Assembly: GCF_013373865.1 (NCBI RefSeq)
Contig: NC_050477.1
Location: 9,666,722 to 9,730,721 of the forward strand
Direction: 5' to 3'
Origin: Monomorium pharaonis
Taxonomy: Eukaryota > Arthropoda > Insecta > Hymenoptera > Formicidae
DNA length: 64,000 nucleotides
Position numbers and translations under genes: made by a program. Positions 24,848-37,708 of the stretch are shown in pieces. Below the pieces are notes generated by a model. That model was not told where the DNA came from. It was given only the letters and a program-made list of their open reading frames with translations, and did no database searches. The first letter of the stretch is position 1. Every line of letters begins with the position of its first letter.

Positions 24848-26369
24848 AAGAGTATATTACACAGAGCTTCCCAGCTACACAGTAATGGAAAATTTCGCCC
24901 TTTTTTAATATAGTAAAGAATATGTGGTTATATATTTGTACAAAAATTTAATTTTTAATTTCAATTTTAATTTTAAATATTTATATTTTAACTGTTTAAA
25001 TTAATATTTATTTTTTATTATTTTACAATGAAAGTCCCTTCACTAACGAGCGGAACGTGCCATTTACTAGTTAAAGTATTAACGGTGTAATCCTTTTGAT
25101 CAAAGAGAGAGAGAAAGGCCAAAATCGCAGCTTCGTAATGAATTCCCCTTTTCTATGTTCGCTACCACATGAAATTCGCGAACATCCATTAACGTGCCAG
25201 GACAAAAATATCGGTAACCGCTTTTTTTTTATCCACCGAATTTCATAGAAGCGGCCAACGTCATGTACAACAAGCCCGTTGCGATACGGTCGTTTGAGGC
25301 CGATATCCCTGTAACGCCGCGTGCGTGTAAATCGATTACGACTTGAAACAGATTTCGGCTCTTTAACGCGGATCGGTGCGAGAACGATTTTGCGCGCAAC
25401 TCGCGGAAGGCGCGAGAAAGAGAGGCCGTCGGGCGGCACGCGATCGCCACTGATATTTTCATCCGGCGATCGTGTTCTAACAAGTGCGGCATATGCACGC
25501 GCGAATTTAAAGCGCGCGTGTGATGAAAACTTTACCATGTCGCATACAAAGCCGGCTCGCAAACAGAGCGATCGTTTACCAAATTCGTTCGACAAGTGCA
25601 AACGCCGCGCCGTCATGCAATTGCACATGGCGAATTCTATCGCATTGTCATATCCGGCTAAAATACAATCACGTCGATATATTTAAGATAGGCTGTCACA
25701 TTTGTTGAAAAACTCATTTTTGAAGACATTTTTTAATATGTGACCAATAAATAGTGATCAAGTTTTTGCATAATACATTTTCATATTCCTTTCTATTTAA
25801 TTGCTTTGCATTATATAGAAAAAATTCTTACTTAAAATTTATAAAATAAATATAAAATACTTAAATGTTTAGAATTTGATATATTTAAAAAAAAATTTGA
25901 AACCAGAGAATTGCGGCTCAAATTTTACATAAATATTTAAACGTAACAGTAGAACAATCTACGAATTTTATACTTTAAATAAAATGTTTTGAGATAACAC
26001 GTATACTTTCGAATGACACAGAAATTAACATATTTCCTTCTTCGAGCAATTTATTAGTCCCGCGCATTTTATTAGTCGCGAAGGGGCTCCTAGAGGTTTG
26101 GAAAAATTCCCAAACAGCGGGTTGCTCTTCGGTGGAATCGATTGCCCGTCGTAAAATATAATAAACGTCAGAGACGTGGTGGGTTAAGATCGCGACCTAT
26201 CCTCCCTAGAGAACATTCAAATAGAGCACGACGACGGCTTATCGTTCTATTTGCACATATAACGCGGCATTTCGTATCGTTCTTATCCGCGGCCAAGATA
26301 TGCAAATATCACTTGCAGCTTTCCGCCCGAAATCCGCGCTTAAGTCTCGTCGGCTGGCTGACTGCCGTC
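24848..26369. other. non-coding DNA
   Basis: AT-rich, then CpG-rich at 25080-25680. There a 185-codon minus-strand frame (25071-25628) overlaps plus-strand frames and has no recognisable domain. AT-rich again to about 26040. Confidence 0.35.
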
Positions 26370-26396
26370 GGGGGGGGGAGGGGGGGAGGGGGCGGG
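26370..26396 (+). other. G-quadruplex-forming tract
   Basis: Four G runs of 9, 7, 5 and 3 bases separated by single A, A and C. This fits the G3+/loop 1-7 rule with the shortest possible loops and should fold stably on the plus strand. Confidence 0.85.
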
Positions 26397-29300
26397 ACAG
26401 TGTTAAACGGAAGTTCCTCCCTCCCGCCATCGTCTTCATGAATTTTCGCGTTGTCGCGACCGCTATATAGTCGCAAAATTGTGCTCTCCCCGACGATGGA
26501 GAAATCTTTCACCCTCCATCGTCACGTACCGCAAGTAAAAAATTAGAACAAAAAAAAAAGAGAAAATTTCAACCCCCGTTGCCATTATACGCGTACACAA
26601 TAGCGCAACGTGAGTTAGTAACTAAAACGGCGACTAAAACGATGCAACCAAGGCGAATCTTATGATCTCATTATCCGCCGCACACTCATTATCATTGCCA
26701 GGCATCATTTTCTTTACCGGCGTCGTCAACTTGTTACTATCGTTATTCTCTCTCGTTAACATTTCAACTGTACACGGCATTCGGCAATCATTACTTACTT
26801 TATTTCTCGCCTGTTATCACATAACCATTCCGTTTAATATTTTTATGAGGTTGCGTTTTTATTACACTTTCGTGATATTAAAACGTTTTAGCTTATGAAT
26901 TTCATCCAATCCCAAGTCTCTGAACGCAAATTTGAAAGAAATTATTTTGCAATTAAGCACGCATCTCTCTCAAACTTTGACATTAGAAGAAATTGTAAAT
27001 TATCCTATAAATAAATGCATATATTGTCTGACAATTAATTCACTATATGTGCTTGTGCACTATTCAATTTGTAAAACATTAGAACAACTAAAGTCTGTAC
27101 TTTGCCACTGTAATATGTCTCGCAGTAATTTTCGTTTAAAGTCCAGAAGACTAACGGTTCAAGCTCGATGTGTCGGAGAATCGAGAGACTTCTCGGATTC
27201 CAATTACCGTGAGATTTCCTGCGGAGATCTTGCGAAGTCGATCGGTCGCAATAGACTCTACGGTATTGCGAATTGTCTACGTTATTTATGCAAACGAAAC
27301 TTTCCCGTGCGTTAACTCGCGGGAGATCGAATTTACATATGCAAATAGTGCCGCGCCAATTCCTTAGCAAAAAGACGAAGTAAGCGGAAAAATCGAGACG
27401 CACACTCGAGTGAATCGTCATCCGCTGTGAATTGTCAAACGTTTTGAATGGAGATCCGAAATCAATCTAAAATCTTCAAATAGTCTAGACTACGGGCGAT
27501 TTGTAACAAGACCGATGTGATAAGTGATATGCTCTAAATCTTTTAGGAGATTATCAGTGACAAGCTCGATTATCGCCGCAAATAATAAAACAATTATTGA
27601 TCCGTAATAAGATAATTAAAAAGTAATAGACAATTCTCAATTTAATCAGAAAGAAGCCAAGATTATCGATATAGGAGAAATCATAAGTAATAAGTAATAA
27701 TTTATATCAAACAAGAGTCACGAATCTTACAGAGAGTTTTTAAAAATTATGATAACATTTAAAAAAAGATAATTTTTGTAGGAAACTATCGAATAGAAAA
27801 TTGCACAGTTTCGACGAAGATCAATAATAAATTCCTCACCAAATTCCAATAATAAATATAGAGTCTTCAAAGCGAAGGATAATTACACGATTATCGAGAT
27901 CACCAAGATAAACCTGTAATCTTAATAAGATGATACCGATCTATGAGAGAAATAGCAGACCTGAACAACATCGGCGATGAGCCACGGAGTAACGAACGAA
28001 AATTGTCGATGAGCATCGAATCGAGTGAACATTCCCCGAGAACGTGGGTCACGAAGCGCTAATATTATACTTAGTACGACAATAAAATTCGCGGGCGATA
28101 ATGTCATTTCTCGTTTCAACACGGCGGGAAAATCCTACATCTCGCTCTCGCGGACGTCGTTGTCGGCCTCGTCGTGGCCGACGTCCCTCGGGAGCTCGGG
28201 ACAGAAGTCGAGGCACGAAGTGCACTTCCTTGTAAAACACTACGGTCGTGACGGGCGGAAAAAAGGACGCGAGAGGGTGTGGCCGGCAGAGGATGATGGG
28301 ATAGCTCGCGCTCCCCGGGGCGAGTATTTCAAAGAAGAGAGACGATCTTCGAGGACGAGGCGAGAAATAAAAAGTTCGCTCTCGGTGGATCAACGGAAAT
28401 ATGGATAAGCGGCAGTAAAGTGGATGTGAGAGAAACGTGGCTTCACGACTTCGTTTCTTTCTCTATCTCTCTCTCTCTCTCTTTTTTTTCTGCGTTTGGT
28501 CGCGCTCTTTCTCGGCTCCTACTCGCTTGATTGTTCTCAGGGAGGTTTTTACCGACATAACGTTGTGACTTCGTCTCCGTTGCGCTATTAAGGGAACATC
28601 ACTAAAAAGGATCGCAAGAGCGAGAACGTAGCGCGGAAGCGCGTCCTCGTCGTCGCGCTTTACATCCCACCGCCGCCGTCGGCATTACGCAAACATTTCC
28701 GCCCGGCTCTCGGGCGTTTCCGCTATTTCGCGAATGCTAATTAAACTCGTGGATTCGGGCCGCGCCCGGGTTTTATGAAAAAGAGATAAATACTGGGCCG
28801 AAATGCATTTCATTAGCGGTGCGCCTCGGTGCGCACGAACCGCCGGAACTCGGAAGTCAGTCAAAGGTGAATCCAATTAATCCGAATGCGCGAATAAATG
28901 AGTCGATTTTCGAATGCGCTTACTCTGCGCGCAATTTCGCAGAGTGTGAAGAGGGAGGGAAAGAGAGGGAGAGAGTTTCGATTCTCATTTTAACGGTACG
29001 CAAATGAAATTTATCGCGTTGTGCTCGAATGAAGAAAAAGTATCGGAGCGAAGATGCGCGTACCTGATGTTGCGTATTAGCGGAAGAAAAATGCGCTTGT
29101 TATGCCGCGCATTTTCCATTCTGTTCAGCCATGCCATGTATATACATCGAACAAAAATCGTAAAGTAAATTACGACCATTATATATCTGCGAGTATAAAA
29201 CTATTTTCACACGTAGCCGTGCGCAGAAATTGCGGAAAGCTACAGTTATATTATAAAGTATCTTGGAATTAATGCCCTTACAAAATCTAATAAACTCAGG

Positions 29301-32300
29301 ATCAGTTCTATCCATAAATAGAACGTAAAACACATGTTGCACTTTTTTAGTTCTCCTAACAAACAATGAGTTACATGAAATACGTGTTAATCAACTTTTT
29401 TGATAATCGAGGTATTTACCAATAATAAATGTTAAATATGTGTATATATATATATAAACAAATAAACATAAAACTACAAAATAATTGTACAAGGTAATTA
29501 TAAATTAAAAACTAAAAGAAATTAAATAATTCAAAGTGACAATTTAACATCATCTTCCGCGTAGTCAACCAAAAGAGCTTGTAGCATTTTCGACTAAGAG
29601 GATTTAAATCGCTCCGAGAGCGATTAATGGGAACATAGTTCTGCCCGTGGACTTCTCAACTTGCATACAAATACATTTCCAGTTTGAACACGAATTCATG
29701 AAAATTGGGTTTAACCACTCCCGGAGCGATTCAAACCCGCTTCAATCGCAAATGCTGTTATAAAGATTAAAGAAAGTCCAGTTAAAGTTACTCAAAGCCA
29801 GTTTGATCGCCCTTGATTTGCGAGTTTCGAAGCTGTATTTGTCGAAATTTTTAAACATTTCAACAATATCAAATAATTCTGCAAACGCTGACGGGAAAAA
29901 GATTCTTCTCCCTCTTGTAGCTTTCATCGTCCACGATTTAGGCACGCTGTGTGAGACTTCTGGGACAGCCTGTACGAACGCGAGAACCACGATAACCGCC
30001 GTTAACGACTGCACCAAGGTAATAGTATCGAGGACTTCACGTAACAGTAGAAAATTATTAGAAGTTATTACAGAACAATGCCGCCCCGGGGGCAATAGCG
30101 TCCCTACGACTCTCGTTCGGAAATTAATTTCTTACGGCCCGACGGGAGGTCAATGCACGGAATTTTGCAACGTAATTATAAATCGGTTTATAGGACTGTG
30201 TCGTATAGATTATATAAAACATGCCGACATAATAATCTAATCATCCAAATGTAATAAAAGTAATTTCGCATTATTATTGCAAAACGCTTTCATTTTGAAA
30301 TTTTCAGAATTTTAAAATTGTCAATTCTCTACATTTTGTAATCTGACTCGATTTCCGCTTTCATTCTTTAATGGCATATATTAAAGTATAAAAAGTACGT
30401 TTCTTTTTCAGCCACTTTAATGTCACGTATACTTTTGGAGTCGGTGAGTCAACGTTGGAACTAATGCAACACGCTTTGCGCGATAATATAAGCATTTTAC
30501 AAGACAATTGCAGTCATCAAATATTCACTAAACAAGCGCAACGAATCCAACTTAATTCACGAGCCGCGCGCAGAATGAAAAGCTGATCGCCACAAGTGCA
30601 AAAAAGTTTGACCGCGGGAAAGTTAGTTTTCCGACGTACATCCTTCGTAATAAAATTGAATCTCTCGAACTGAGGTAGAGAGATAACAAAAAAAAAAATG
30701 AAAGGGAGAGAGATATTACAACCGCTGCAGTCTGTCTGCGATAATCTCACTCGATTTCCGCGGCGAGGGGAAAACTCGTCGTAGCTTCCTCACTCGAAAA
30801 CTATTGCGGGCGTAAAAAAGAAATCTAAAAAAAAAAAACGCGAACTCGCTCGCGCATACGCCTCGCCCTTAATTTTCATCGGTTAAATTTCCCGTTTTAC
30901 ACTGATTTTTTGGAGGCTTTTTTTCGAATGCTTAAATCGCAATTTTCACGTCGGTCGGAGGCGCTTGCTTTTCGCCTCGCGGATAACTCGAGCGAGAGAC
31001 TTTGTTGCGCCGCTTTGGAGAAATGATCCGTGGAACCTGCGAGTGCACAGGCAAAAATTATTCTTTCCCAGCGTGAAAAGAGAAAAGGTGAAGTGCAAAT
31101 ATTTATCGCTCCTGCGAGCATCGAAGAAGACTCAAGTCGTTAGATGCGTTCTTTACGTGTACACATTTTTACACTTTCTTCACTTAAAACGAGACAAGTA
31201 CACGTAAGAAATAACAAAAAGGGAGACAACAAAGTGCGATTAAAAAGAACAAACTCCGTTGTCGACAGTGGGACTGGATACGGCTGGGTGGAAAAACGTT
31301 AAGGGCTTCGTTGGCTCTCAACGCTGGGTCGAATTGGACTTTTTCGTTGTTTCGCATGCGCGCTCACAACGCTATCATATCCATTTAGAGATATAAATTC
31401 AACTGCAATGGCCAGCCAGCCCCGGACTTTTAATTTCTGGCCGATAATAACGCGAGTCTCGCTCGCGCGCGATAGCCAGTACCGTTGAAATTATAAAATA
31501 AGGACCTCGTGTACCTTGTTTTCCGTTTCCTTCTCCCTCTCTCCTGCTTCGCGCGCGTAATTAAGCTATAATATAGAGCAATTTGTATGTTAAACTCGTG
31601 GTGCAGCGTATACAATCGTTCTCTGGCTGAAAATCGATGTTTACGCTTCTTTCGAGACCGAGACACTTCAACAGAGAAAGTTCTCGCCTCGTTAAAACAA
31701 TTCAATTAACGCACGATCGATAACTGATATCAGACACGGTCGGCGACGAAGGGAAGAAACATGCTTGCGCAAACTTTCGCCAACCCCAAGACGAGAAGGA
31801 AGAGCATCTTTTCCGATAATATACTCCTCTTTCGTACGCGCTTGAAATGCTCGAGAGCGCGCGTGCGTCAGTTCGAATATGCTCCGATAACATTGACGGC
31901 GTAGGCAAAATAAAAGGAAGAAATAGAAAAGCAGATAGAGTCCGATATTAATCTTATATTCAATTTCCGATGTTGTAAAATGTAAAGAAATTTATTTCAC
32001 GCCAATCATCGCCGTTTTCGTGCTTGGGTACGTATCGAAGCTGGACGTTTAAAGAATTTTATTCTGGCGTATGTAGACGCACTGGAACACTCAGACGAGT
32101 AAACCTTCAAAATATCGGAAAAGAAAAATTCTTAAATAAAATCGTGAAGTAGAAGTGTTAAAAAAGTGCGTTAAACGAAGATTAATGTATCTTATACCAT
32201 GATAATTAATTAGATAAGCTTTATTAAAATTTATTTTTGTTGTTCTAATATAAAAAAAAATTGTTCAACTATCGGTAGAAACATCATAGCGTAAATTATA

Positions 32301-33306
32301 TAAACCGTATTTTGATTATTTGTCATAAATATAAATCAAAAATATCATTTTTGATCATTTCGAGCAAATTGGCTCAATAAACAAAGATTTAAACTCACTA
32401 AAACCATATATTGCTCTCTAGGTAGAAACGGCGATGTGGAACCGCAAAAGCGTAAGATGTAGAGAGAGTTCGGAGGGGTAACAAAGGGATGAAAGGGTAG
32501 CATGGTTACGAGCAAGGGTTTACCGCGGGTTAAAGCCGTGTCCGCAGGAGCCTTTCTTCGATCGCCGCGGGAGTCCGCATCGCGCGCACGACGGCCGCCG
32601 CGCTGATAAGACCAGAAGGACCAACTTCCTTGGCCGGCATCGTAAATTAACTGCCAGTCGTTCCCCGACAACTTCAACGAGCAGACGCCGAGGGCCGAGA
32701 AAGATTGATCCTCGACCTGACAGCGCGCCGTCTGACGCTTGAAGCGCTCTTACGTGAAAACGCGTATCAAAGAGGCGGATTTCAGGGATTCCCCGGCATC
32801 CTCAATGACAGTTACCGATGTTCGCATAAAGAATCCATGTCTACACGTACGTTCTGATGCAGATGCGACTGTGATTCTATACGCTGAAAAGCTGTTAATG
32901 CTCCTGTCGTATTTACTTGATTTCTCTCCAACAATATATACTATCCAATTAGAATTAAGAGAGAAATTTAGTTTTTTTAAGGCGTTAAATTTAAAAAAAT
33001 AGTTGCGCTTATTTTTATTACCAAATCAAGTCAACATTTTTTCCAAAACAAGTTTGTTTTCGCTAATTTTATTCATACTTTTGACCTTTTGCTTTTATTT
33101 CTACGTCGGTTCATTAGGCGCACTTAATAAGCTCGAAATTTCGCACGTTGCCCTGTTACATCGTCCCCGTGTACGTACTAAGGGATATAATTTATTTCCG
33201 CGAATAAAAGGTATGTAGTACGTTATCTCACGCCCTCGACGTAAAATAAATCCTGAGATATACACCGTTTGGCGTATATTTCTCCAAGAATCCACCGTAT
33301 ACTGAT
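26397..33306. other. long stretch without a recognisable gene
   Basis: Alternating CpG-rich (about 28120-28990, 30760-31200, 32400-32780) and AT-rich parts. Frames of 110-145 codons occur at 26932-27315, 28025-28408 and 29742-30240 but overlap on both strands and lack domain signatures. Short features are a CT run at 28466-28482 and a TA run near 29440. I see no RNA gene. Confidence 0.35.
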
Positions 33307-33465
33307 GTCCTTATCGCATTGCTGCACGCTTTACCGTAGGTTGAATTTATTTAACAATGCGACACAAGACGCAAATTATAAAATAGTCACTCGTCCTTAT
33401 CGCGTCTATGCACGCTTTACACGACGCAGCTTAACGATGCGAAGCATTTAACAATGCGAAACAAG
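33307..33465. repeat. imperfect tandem duplication, period about 86
   Basis: Two copies start at 33307 and 33393 with GTCCTTATCGC. Each then has TGCACGCTTTAC and ends with TTTAACAATGCGA followed by ACAAG. The second copy has a short insertion with an extra GATGCGAAGC. Confidence 0.8.
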
Positions 33466-33526
33466 GTATACACTCAAGTAGTTACTGTAGTTTTGGCGGT
33501 TGTGGTCGTTCCAGTTGGCTCTCCCT

Positions 33527-33532
<6 letters not shown>

Positions 33533-33578
<46 letters not shown>
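33533..33578. repeat. (CT)23 microsatellite
   Basis: Forty-six bases of CT following a CCCT-repeat lead-in from about 33519. Confidence 0.97.
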
Positions 33579-33582
<4 letters not shown>

Positions 33583-33960
33583 ATTTTTGTCGCATAAAAA
33601 ATTAAGAACTGACTCTTTATAACTATTGATTCTAATAAAATTCGCAGCATTTAAAAACCATTATCTAAAAACAATTAAAGATTTTCTTTTCGATAAAATT
33701 GAGCAAAGTTCAGTAATTTCCTAATTACATATAACTTTCGCTACATTATTTATTAAACATTGTAAAAATGTATGTTTACAAAAGATGCAGGTTTCACACG
33801 GCAGACACATATCGTCTTAAATTAAAAGTTTCAAGCGGCATCTATAAACTTTCGATAAAATCCCGAAAAAATTAAGAAACTAACTCGATTAATCAAAGAA
33901 AAACGACGAATGCGGCGGAGCAGAGGCTGGGTAGGCGAGAACACGTTAAAAGAGAACGAG

Positions 33961-34016
33961 CTTCTTCGTCTTTCGTCTTCGTCTTCGTCGTCGTCGTCGT
34001 CATCGTCGTCGTCGTT
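33961..34016. repeat. (TCG/TTC)n trinucleotide repeat
   Basis: Interrupted TTCG and TCG triplets over 56 bases. A second, complementary GAC/ACG patch lies at about 34125-34151. Confidence 0.9.
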
Positions 34017-34124
34017 TCGACCTCAGGGATTCCCTGAGTGAGTTTGATTCACGATGCACCGACGCGGAATACAAACGATGATTTACGAGGGTCTCGGTTT
34101 ACCCTGCATCGAGTTTGTGCGGCT

Positions 34125-34151
34125 GACGACAACGACGACGTCGACGACGAC
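34125..34151. repeat. (GAC)n trinucleotide patch
   Basis: GACGAC, AACGACGAC and GTCGACGACGAC in sequence. It is opposite in sense to the TCG repeat 110 bases upstream, so the two can pair. Confidence 0.8.
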
Positions 34152-34314
34152 TACCGAGCGTACCTAGCTACTTTCAAAGGCTCTTTACTCTTTACTCCGA
34201 GTACACCAAGGTGCTCAGAGCACTTACCACTCGCTTACCATCGAGATAAGTAACGTGCACGCCCCAGTCGCGATTTCGACCTCCTCTCCAAAGTAAAAAA
34301 AATCCAGACCACTA

Positions 34315-34318
34315 GAAG

Positions 34319-34374
<56 letters not shown>
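34315..34374. repeat. (AG)n microsatellite
   Basis: AG repeats with several AAAG interruptions over 60 bases. It is complementary to the CT tract 740 bases upstream. Confidence 0.95.
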
Positions 34375-37167
34375 GTAGAGAGTTCTATATGCTATCGACA
34401 GCGGTGTCGAAATACGAGGATGACAAATTTCAACGAGAACATTCGAGACGATGCCCATCGTGGTTATTCACGCGTGGGCGCATTTCCAGCCTCGTGTTTC
34501 TTTTCCCTGTGACGCTTACTCGGCAGACAAATCATCGCGAGATGTGATCTTTTTTCCTTTGCGAAATGTCGAAAATAATAAGGATAAGTGTCCGAACGCG
34601 CGTCCCCTTTTTTCTATCGGTCTTTCTATGATACGAACGTAAATCATACGACATGATTTCGTGAAGAAAACGGAGCAAATCCTTCCGAAATGGAATTTAT
34701 TCTAGGTACGTTTTCATGTTTGAAGTAAACCTTGAAAATTGTGTTTGCCACCAATTTTCTTTATAAATTTCGCAAATATACCTAAACATTTTAAAACATT
34801 TTTTTTTAAGGATTTTTTTTGATCCGTAAACTTTCGAGATATCATGTTCCTTTTTTTAATAAAAACGGAGCATTCTCTATGGTAAATATAGAGCTATGCT
34901 GCCTCAAAACTCTAGCTGTATTAATTGACGTATCCAATCGGTTACACAAATTGTTCCTCTATTACTTCCTAACGAAGCAATCCGATCGATCACTTGCATT
35001 TTTGGTTTCAAAATATAAGTAAATTAAATGCCGCCATAAAATGTAAATAAAAATTATAAAAAAAACCAGAGTTTGCCGACCAAAGTGCACACATTAACAG
35101 GCCTCTTATTCTCATCGTATCTGTATGTTATAACGGTGGGAGCGGACGAGAGCTCGGTGGAAAAAAATTGTTCCAACGGACAGAACAATTCGATTATCGG
35201 CGTAATCGAATCGGCCGTTGATTGACCGTGAGTATAGAGCCGTTCCGCCGGAAGAACGCGTTGGCTATAATTAAAACTGTAACGCGTACACGGGATGCGA
35301 GGCGAGGCGAGGCGAGGCGAGGCGCACCGGTGTTCCGTTTCGGAAAATGTAACAGCGCGTTTTTACATCGCTTAATCGTACTCGGCATGCTCGATTACTT
35401 GCACGCGCACGTTTCAATAAACCTCCGTCATTGCAGAGACGCGTGCGCCTCCAGTCCTTGTCAATATGCGATTAATTGGAGCGCAGGCACACGGGCATCA
35501 GCTAATTTATACGCGGGAGACGATGCGCAAAAATTAATATCGCCCGCCACATTGACGCCGGAAAATAGTAATGAATTTAGCGCGACGCGCGGACGGGAAT
35601 TTATCGAAGTCGGAATTAGCAGTCGTGTTAAATAAACGGTGGCCATTGTTACGCCATTCGAAAAATACCGCTACTATTTAGAGTTTAATCCTTCCAGCCA
35701 GCGATGTCCAGCCGATTTTTCCGGAGGCGTATTTCGCACTTCGAAAATTTAACGGCAACAATATTCTGATTAATTGTATTACACACAACAATGTCTCTAT
35801 CATTTTCTATAAACTTCGCAATTTTCACTCACAATTTTTTTTTTTCATTTTTATCGCAAATAATATCAACCACTACGATATCGAATAAAATATCATCACA
35901 AATAATTCTTAAAATTCGATACTTTTGTTTGTAATATTTTTTTCCTACAATTGGTAAAAATAAAATATTGTATTACCTGAAAAATGTAAAAACCTAAACG
36001 GGGAAAGATTATCCTAATTGTAAGCTGAAATATATTATAAATAACGGAAAACTATAATTTACTGTTCTGTTAGCTATGCTTTTCTTCCAAGTAAAACGAA
36101 AATTAAGTTATAAGACATTGATAAAGCGCACTCGTGCGTGCACTGAAATTTTTCGGGGGTTGGCCAATGCTGGAGAATTTCCAGGGACAAGATGTCTGCA
36201 TTTGATCTCGGAGAGTGTTTGCACGATCTTGAATTCACCCCGTCTTGTAAAGGGCTGGCAAATCGGTTTTTGGCCGTACATCCGGCCTTCGCACGAACGT
36301 GCTCGTGTGAATACATATACGCATGCAAACTAAGTTTGACGGATTCTTGTTGGAGAAAAATTCTCAATTCTCTCTACCTCGCCGGCGCGACTGAAACGTT
36401 TACGCGCTTACATTGTGTAAGTTGCGATATATTTTATAATTATTCCAAGCGATTTATAGCTGTGCATTTAATTGTGAATCCCGTAACCAACACGAATAAT
36501 GCGACCGAGAAAAAATGAGAGAATTCAATAATGCGATCGCCAACACGTGCCACATGCTGCAAGAAAGATAGGAATAATAACGAGAAACGATTCGCTTTTT
36601 GTACGGCTCGTCCACTACCTTTCTCTGTTTCTGTGACAAGAACCTTGCAATTTATCTTGTTCCATGTCGATTTTATTTTATTTTGCGCTAACTATACTGA
36701 ACCTCCATTATCTCGAATAAAGATATTTTTTACATGTGCACCCATAGTATCAAAATTTAATTCCAGTAAATTACGTGTTTTTATCTTAATCTATCCTTTC
36801 TTGAAAAATAATTATCTGAAAGATATAAAGTGGCGGTCCCAATTATGGGTTAGATCCCAATTACTAATTAAATTTGCAAATTAAATATTTTACGGACATA
36901 TATGTATAATTTTTCAGAAAATTTTTTTAATTTTCTCATTTTTTGTGATTATTGTAATATAAAATCATTTTCTCAGTGCTTTATTGTTAATATTTTACAT
37001 GCCAAAACTGAAAAAGTCTAAAGATTAAATTACGCTATTTTCAAAGTGGATACTAAAAAGCAGTAGCCTCTCTGCATAAACTTCTTACAGGTTATATCCG
37101 ATAAATGCTTTAAATAATCGAGGCCTTGTGTGTCGTAGTGTGCATAAATTCAGGAGTACTTCAATCT
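34375..37167. other. non-coding DNA
   Basis: No supported gene. A 137-codon frame (35222-35635) runs through the pentanucleotide repeat and is not recognisable. From about 35700 the sequence is AT-rich. Confidence 0.35.
35297..35324. repeat. (GCGAG)5 pentanucleotide repeat
   Basis: Five perfect GCGAG units followed by GCGC. Confidence 0.93.
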
Positions 37168-37180
37168 ATTATTCACTTAC

Positions 37181-37287
37181 GATTGAGATTACGTCGGCGC
37201 GATTTTTACCAGTACAGCACTTTCCATCCGAAATTATGATTAATCTTTTGCTCCTCTTTTGTTCCTTAGCAAAATTCCAGGAAAATG
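37181..37287 (-). CDS. candidate internal exon of an unidentified minus-strand gene
   Basis: On the minus strand an AG at 37289-37288 is followed by 107 bases that are open in one frame only, then GTAAGTGA at 37180-37173, a near-ideal donor. Read as two leading bases plus 35 codons it gives a peptide containing FAKEQ and KRLIIISDGKCCTGKNR. I do not recognise the family. The F-x-x-x-Q spacing before a hydrophobic LIII and DG is faintly like the first half of a FLYWCH-type zinc finger, which is only a hint. The acceptor has a poor pyrimidine tract. The same block is duplicated at 37602-37708. In plus sense the block also reads as a short frame with a signal-peptide-like leader (MINLLLLFCSLA), because third codon positions coincide on the two strands, so strand assignment rests on the splice sites. 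Confidence 0.3.
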
Positions 37288-37601
37288 CTGACAATTGTTA
37301 ATCGGTTAACACTGCTTCCATCAAATAAAATAATTTATGAGGCGTTAAAATATATTTTAAAAAGTGAGGAAACTACGAATACCTAATAAAAAAATTGAAT
37401 AAAACTAATAATTATTTATGACGTATACAAGTCTTTATTCAAAAAATACTCGAATTGAAAAGCATTAAACTAAAGTTAATATTTATACATTAATTATCAA
37501 TACAAATTATAAATTTAAACAAAAACAAAACTTGTCATTTTGGTGTTACCAGTCATAATGCAGAGCACATGCTGATTCATATTCATAATTAATATATTCA
37601 G

Positions 37602-37708
37602 TAATGAGGTTATGTCAACGCGATTTTTGCCAGTACAGCATTTTCCATCCAGAATTATGACCAATCTCTTGCTACTCTTTTGCTCTCTAGCAACATTCCA
37701 AGAAAATG
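37602..37708 (-). pseudogene. diverged duplicate of the candidate exon, splice sites lost
   Basis: This 107-base block aligns without gaps to 37181-37287 at about 84% identity and keeps the same minus-strand frame open. Many changes are synonymous or conservative (K/R, I/V, V/I, A/V). The AG before it has become GG (37710-37709), and the donor position reads CTGAAT instead of GTAAGT, so as it stands it could not be used like copy one. It may be a dead exon duplicate, a repeat fragment, or a plus-strand short secreted-peptide frame (MTNLLLLFCSLATF and onward to a stop at 37748-37750). The last is less well supported. Confidence 0.3.

Noticed and set aside
25071..25628. 185-codon minus-strand frame
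   Set aside because: No motif seen, overlapping plus-strand frames, and its length is explained by CpG-rich DNA with few stops.
29742..30095. Minus-strand frame with a hydrophobic stretch, briefly considered as a chemoreceptor fragment
   Set aside because: Starts at a non-ATG codon, has only one hydrophobic segment, no receptor motif, and an equally long plus-strand frame overlaps it.
35950..35985. Second recursive-splice-like motif on the minus strand (ACATTTTTCAG/GTAATA)
   Set aside because: The donor half GTAATA is weak, so the match is likely chance in AT-rich DNA.
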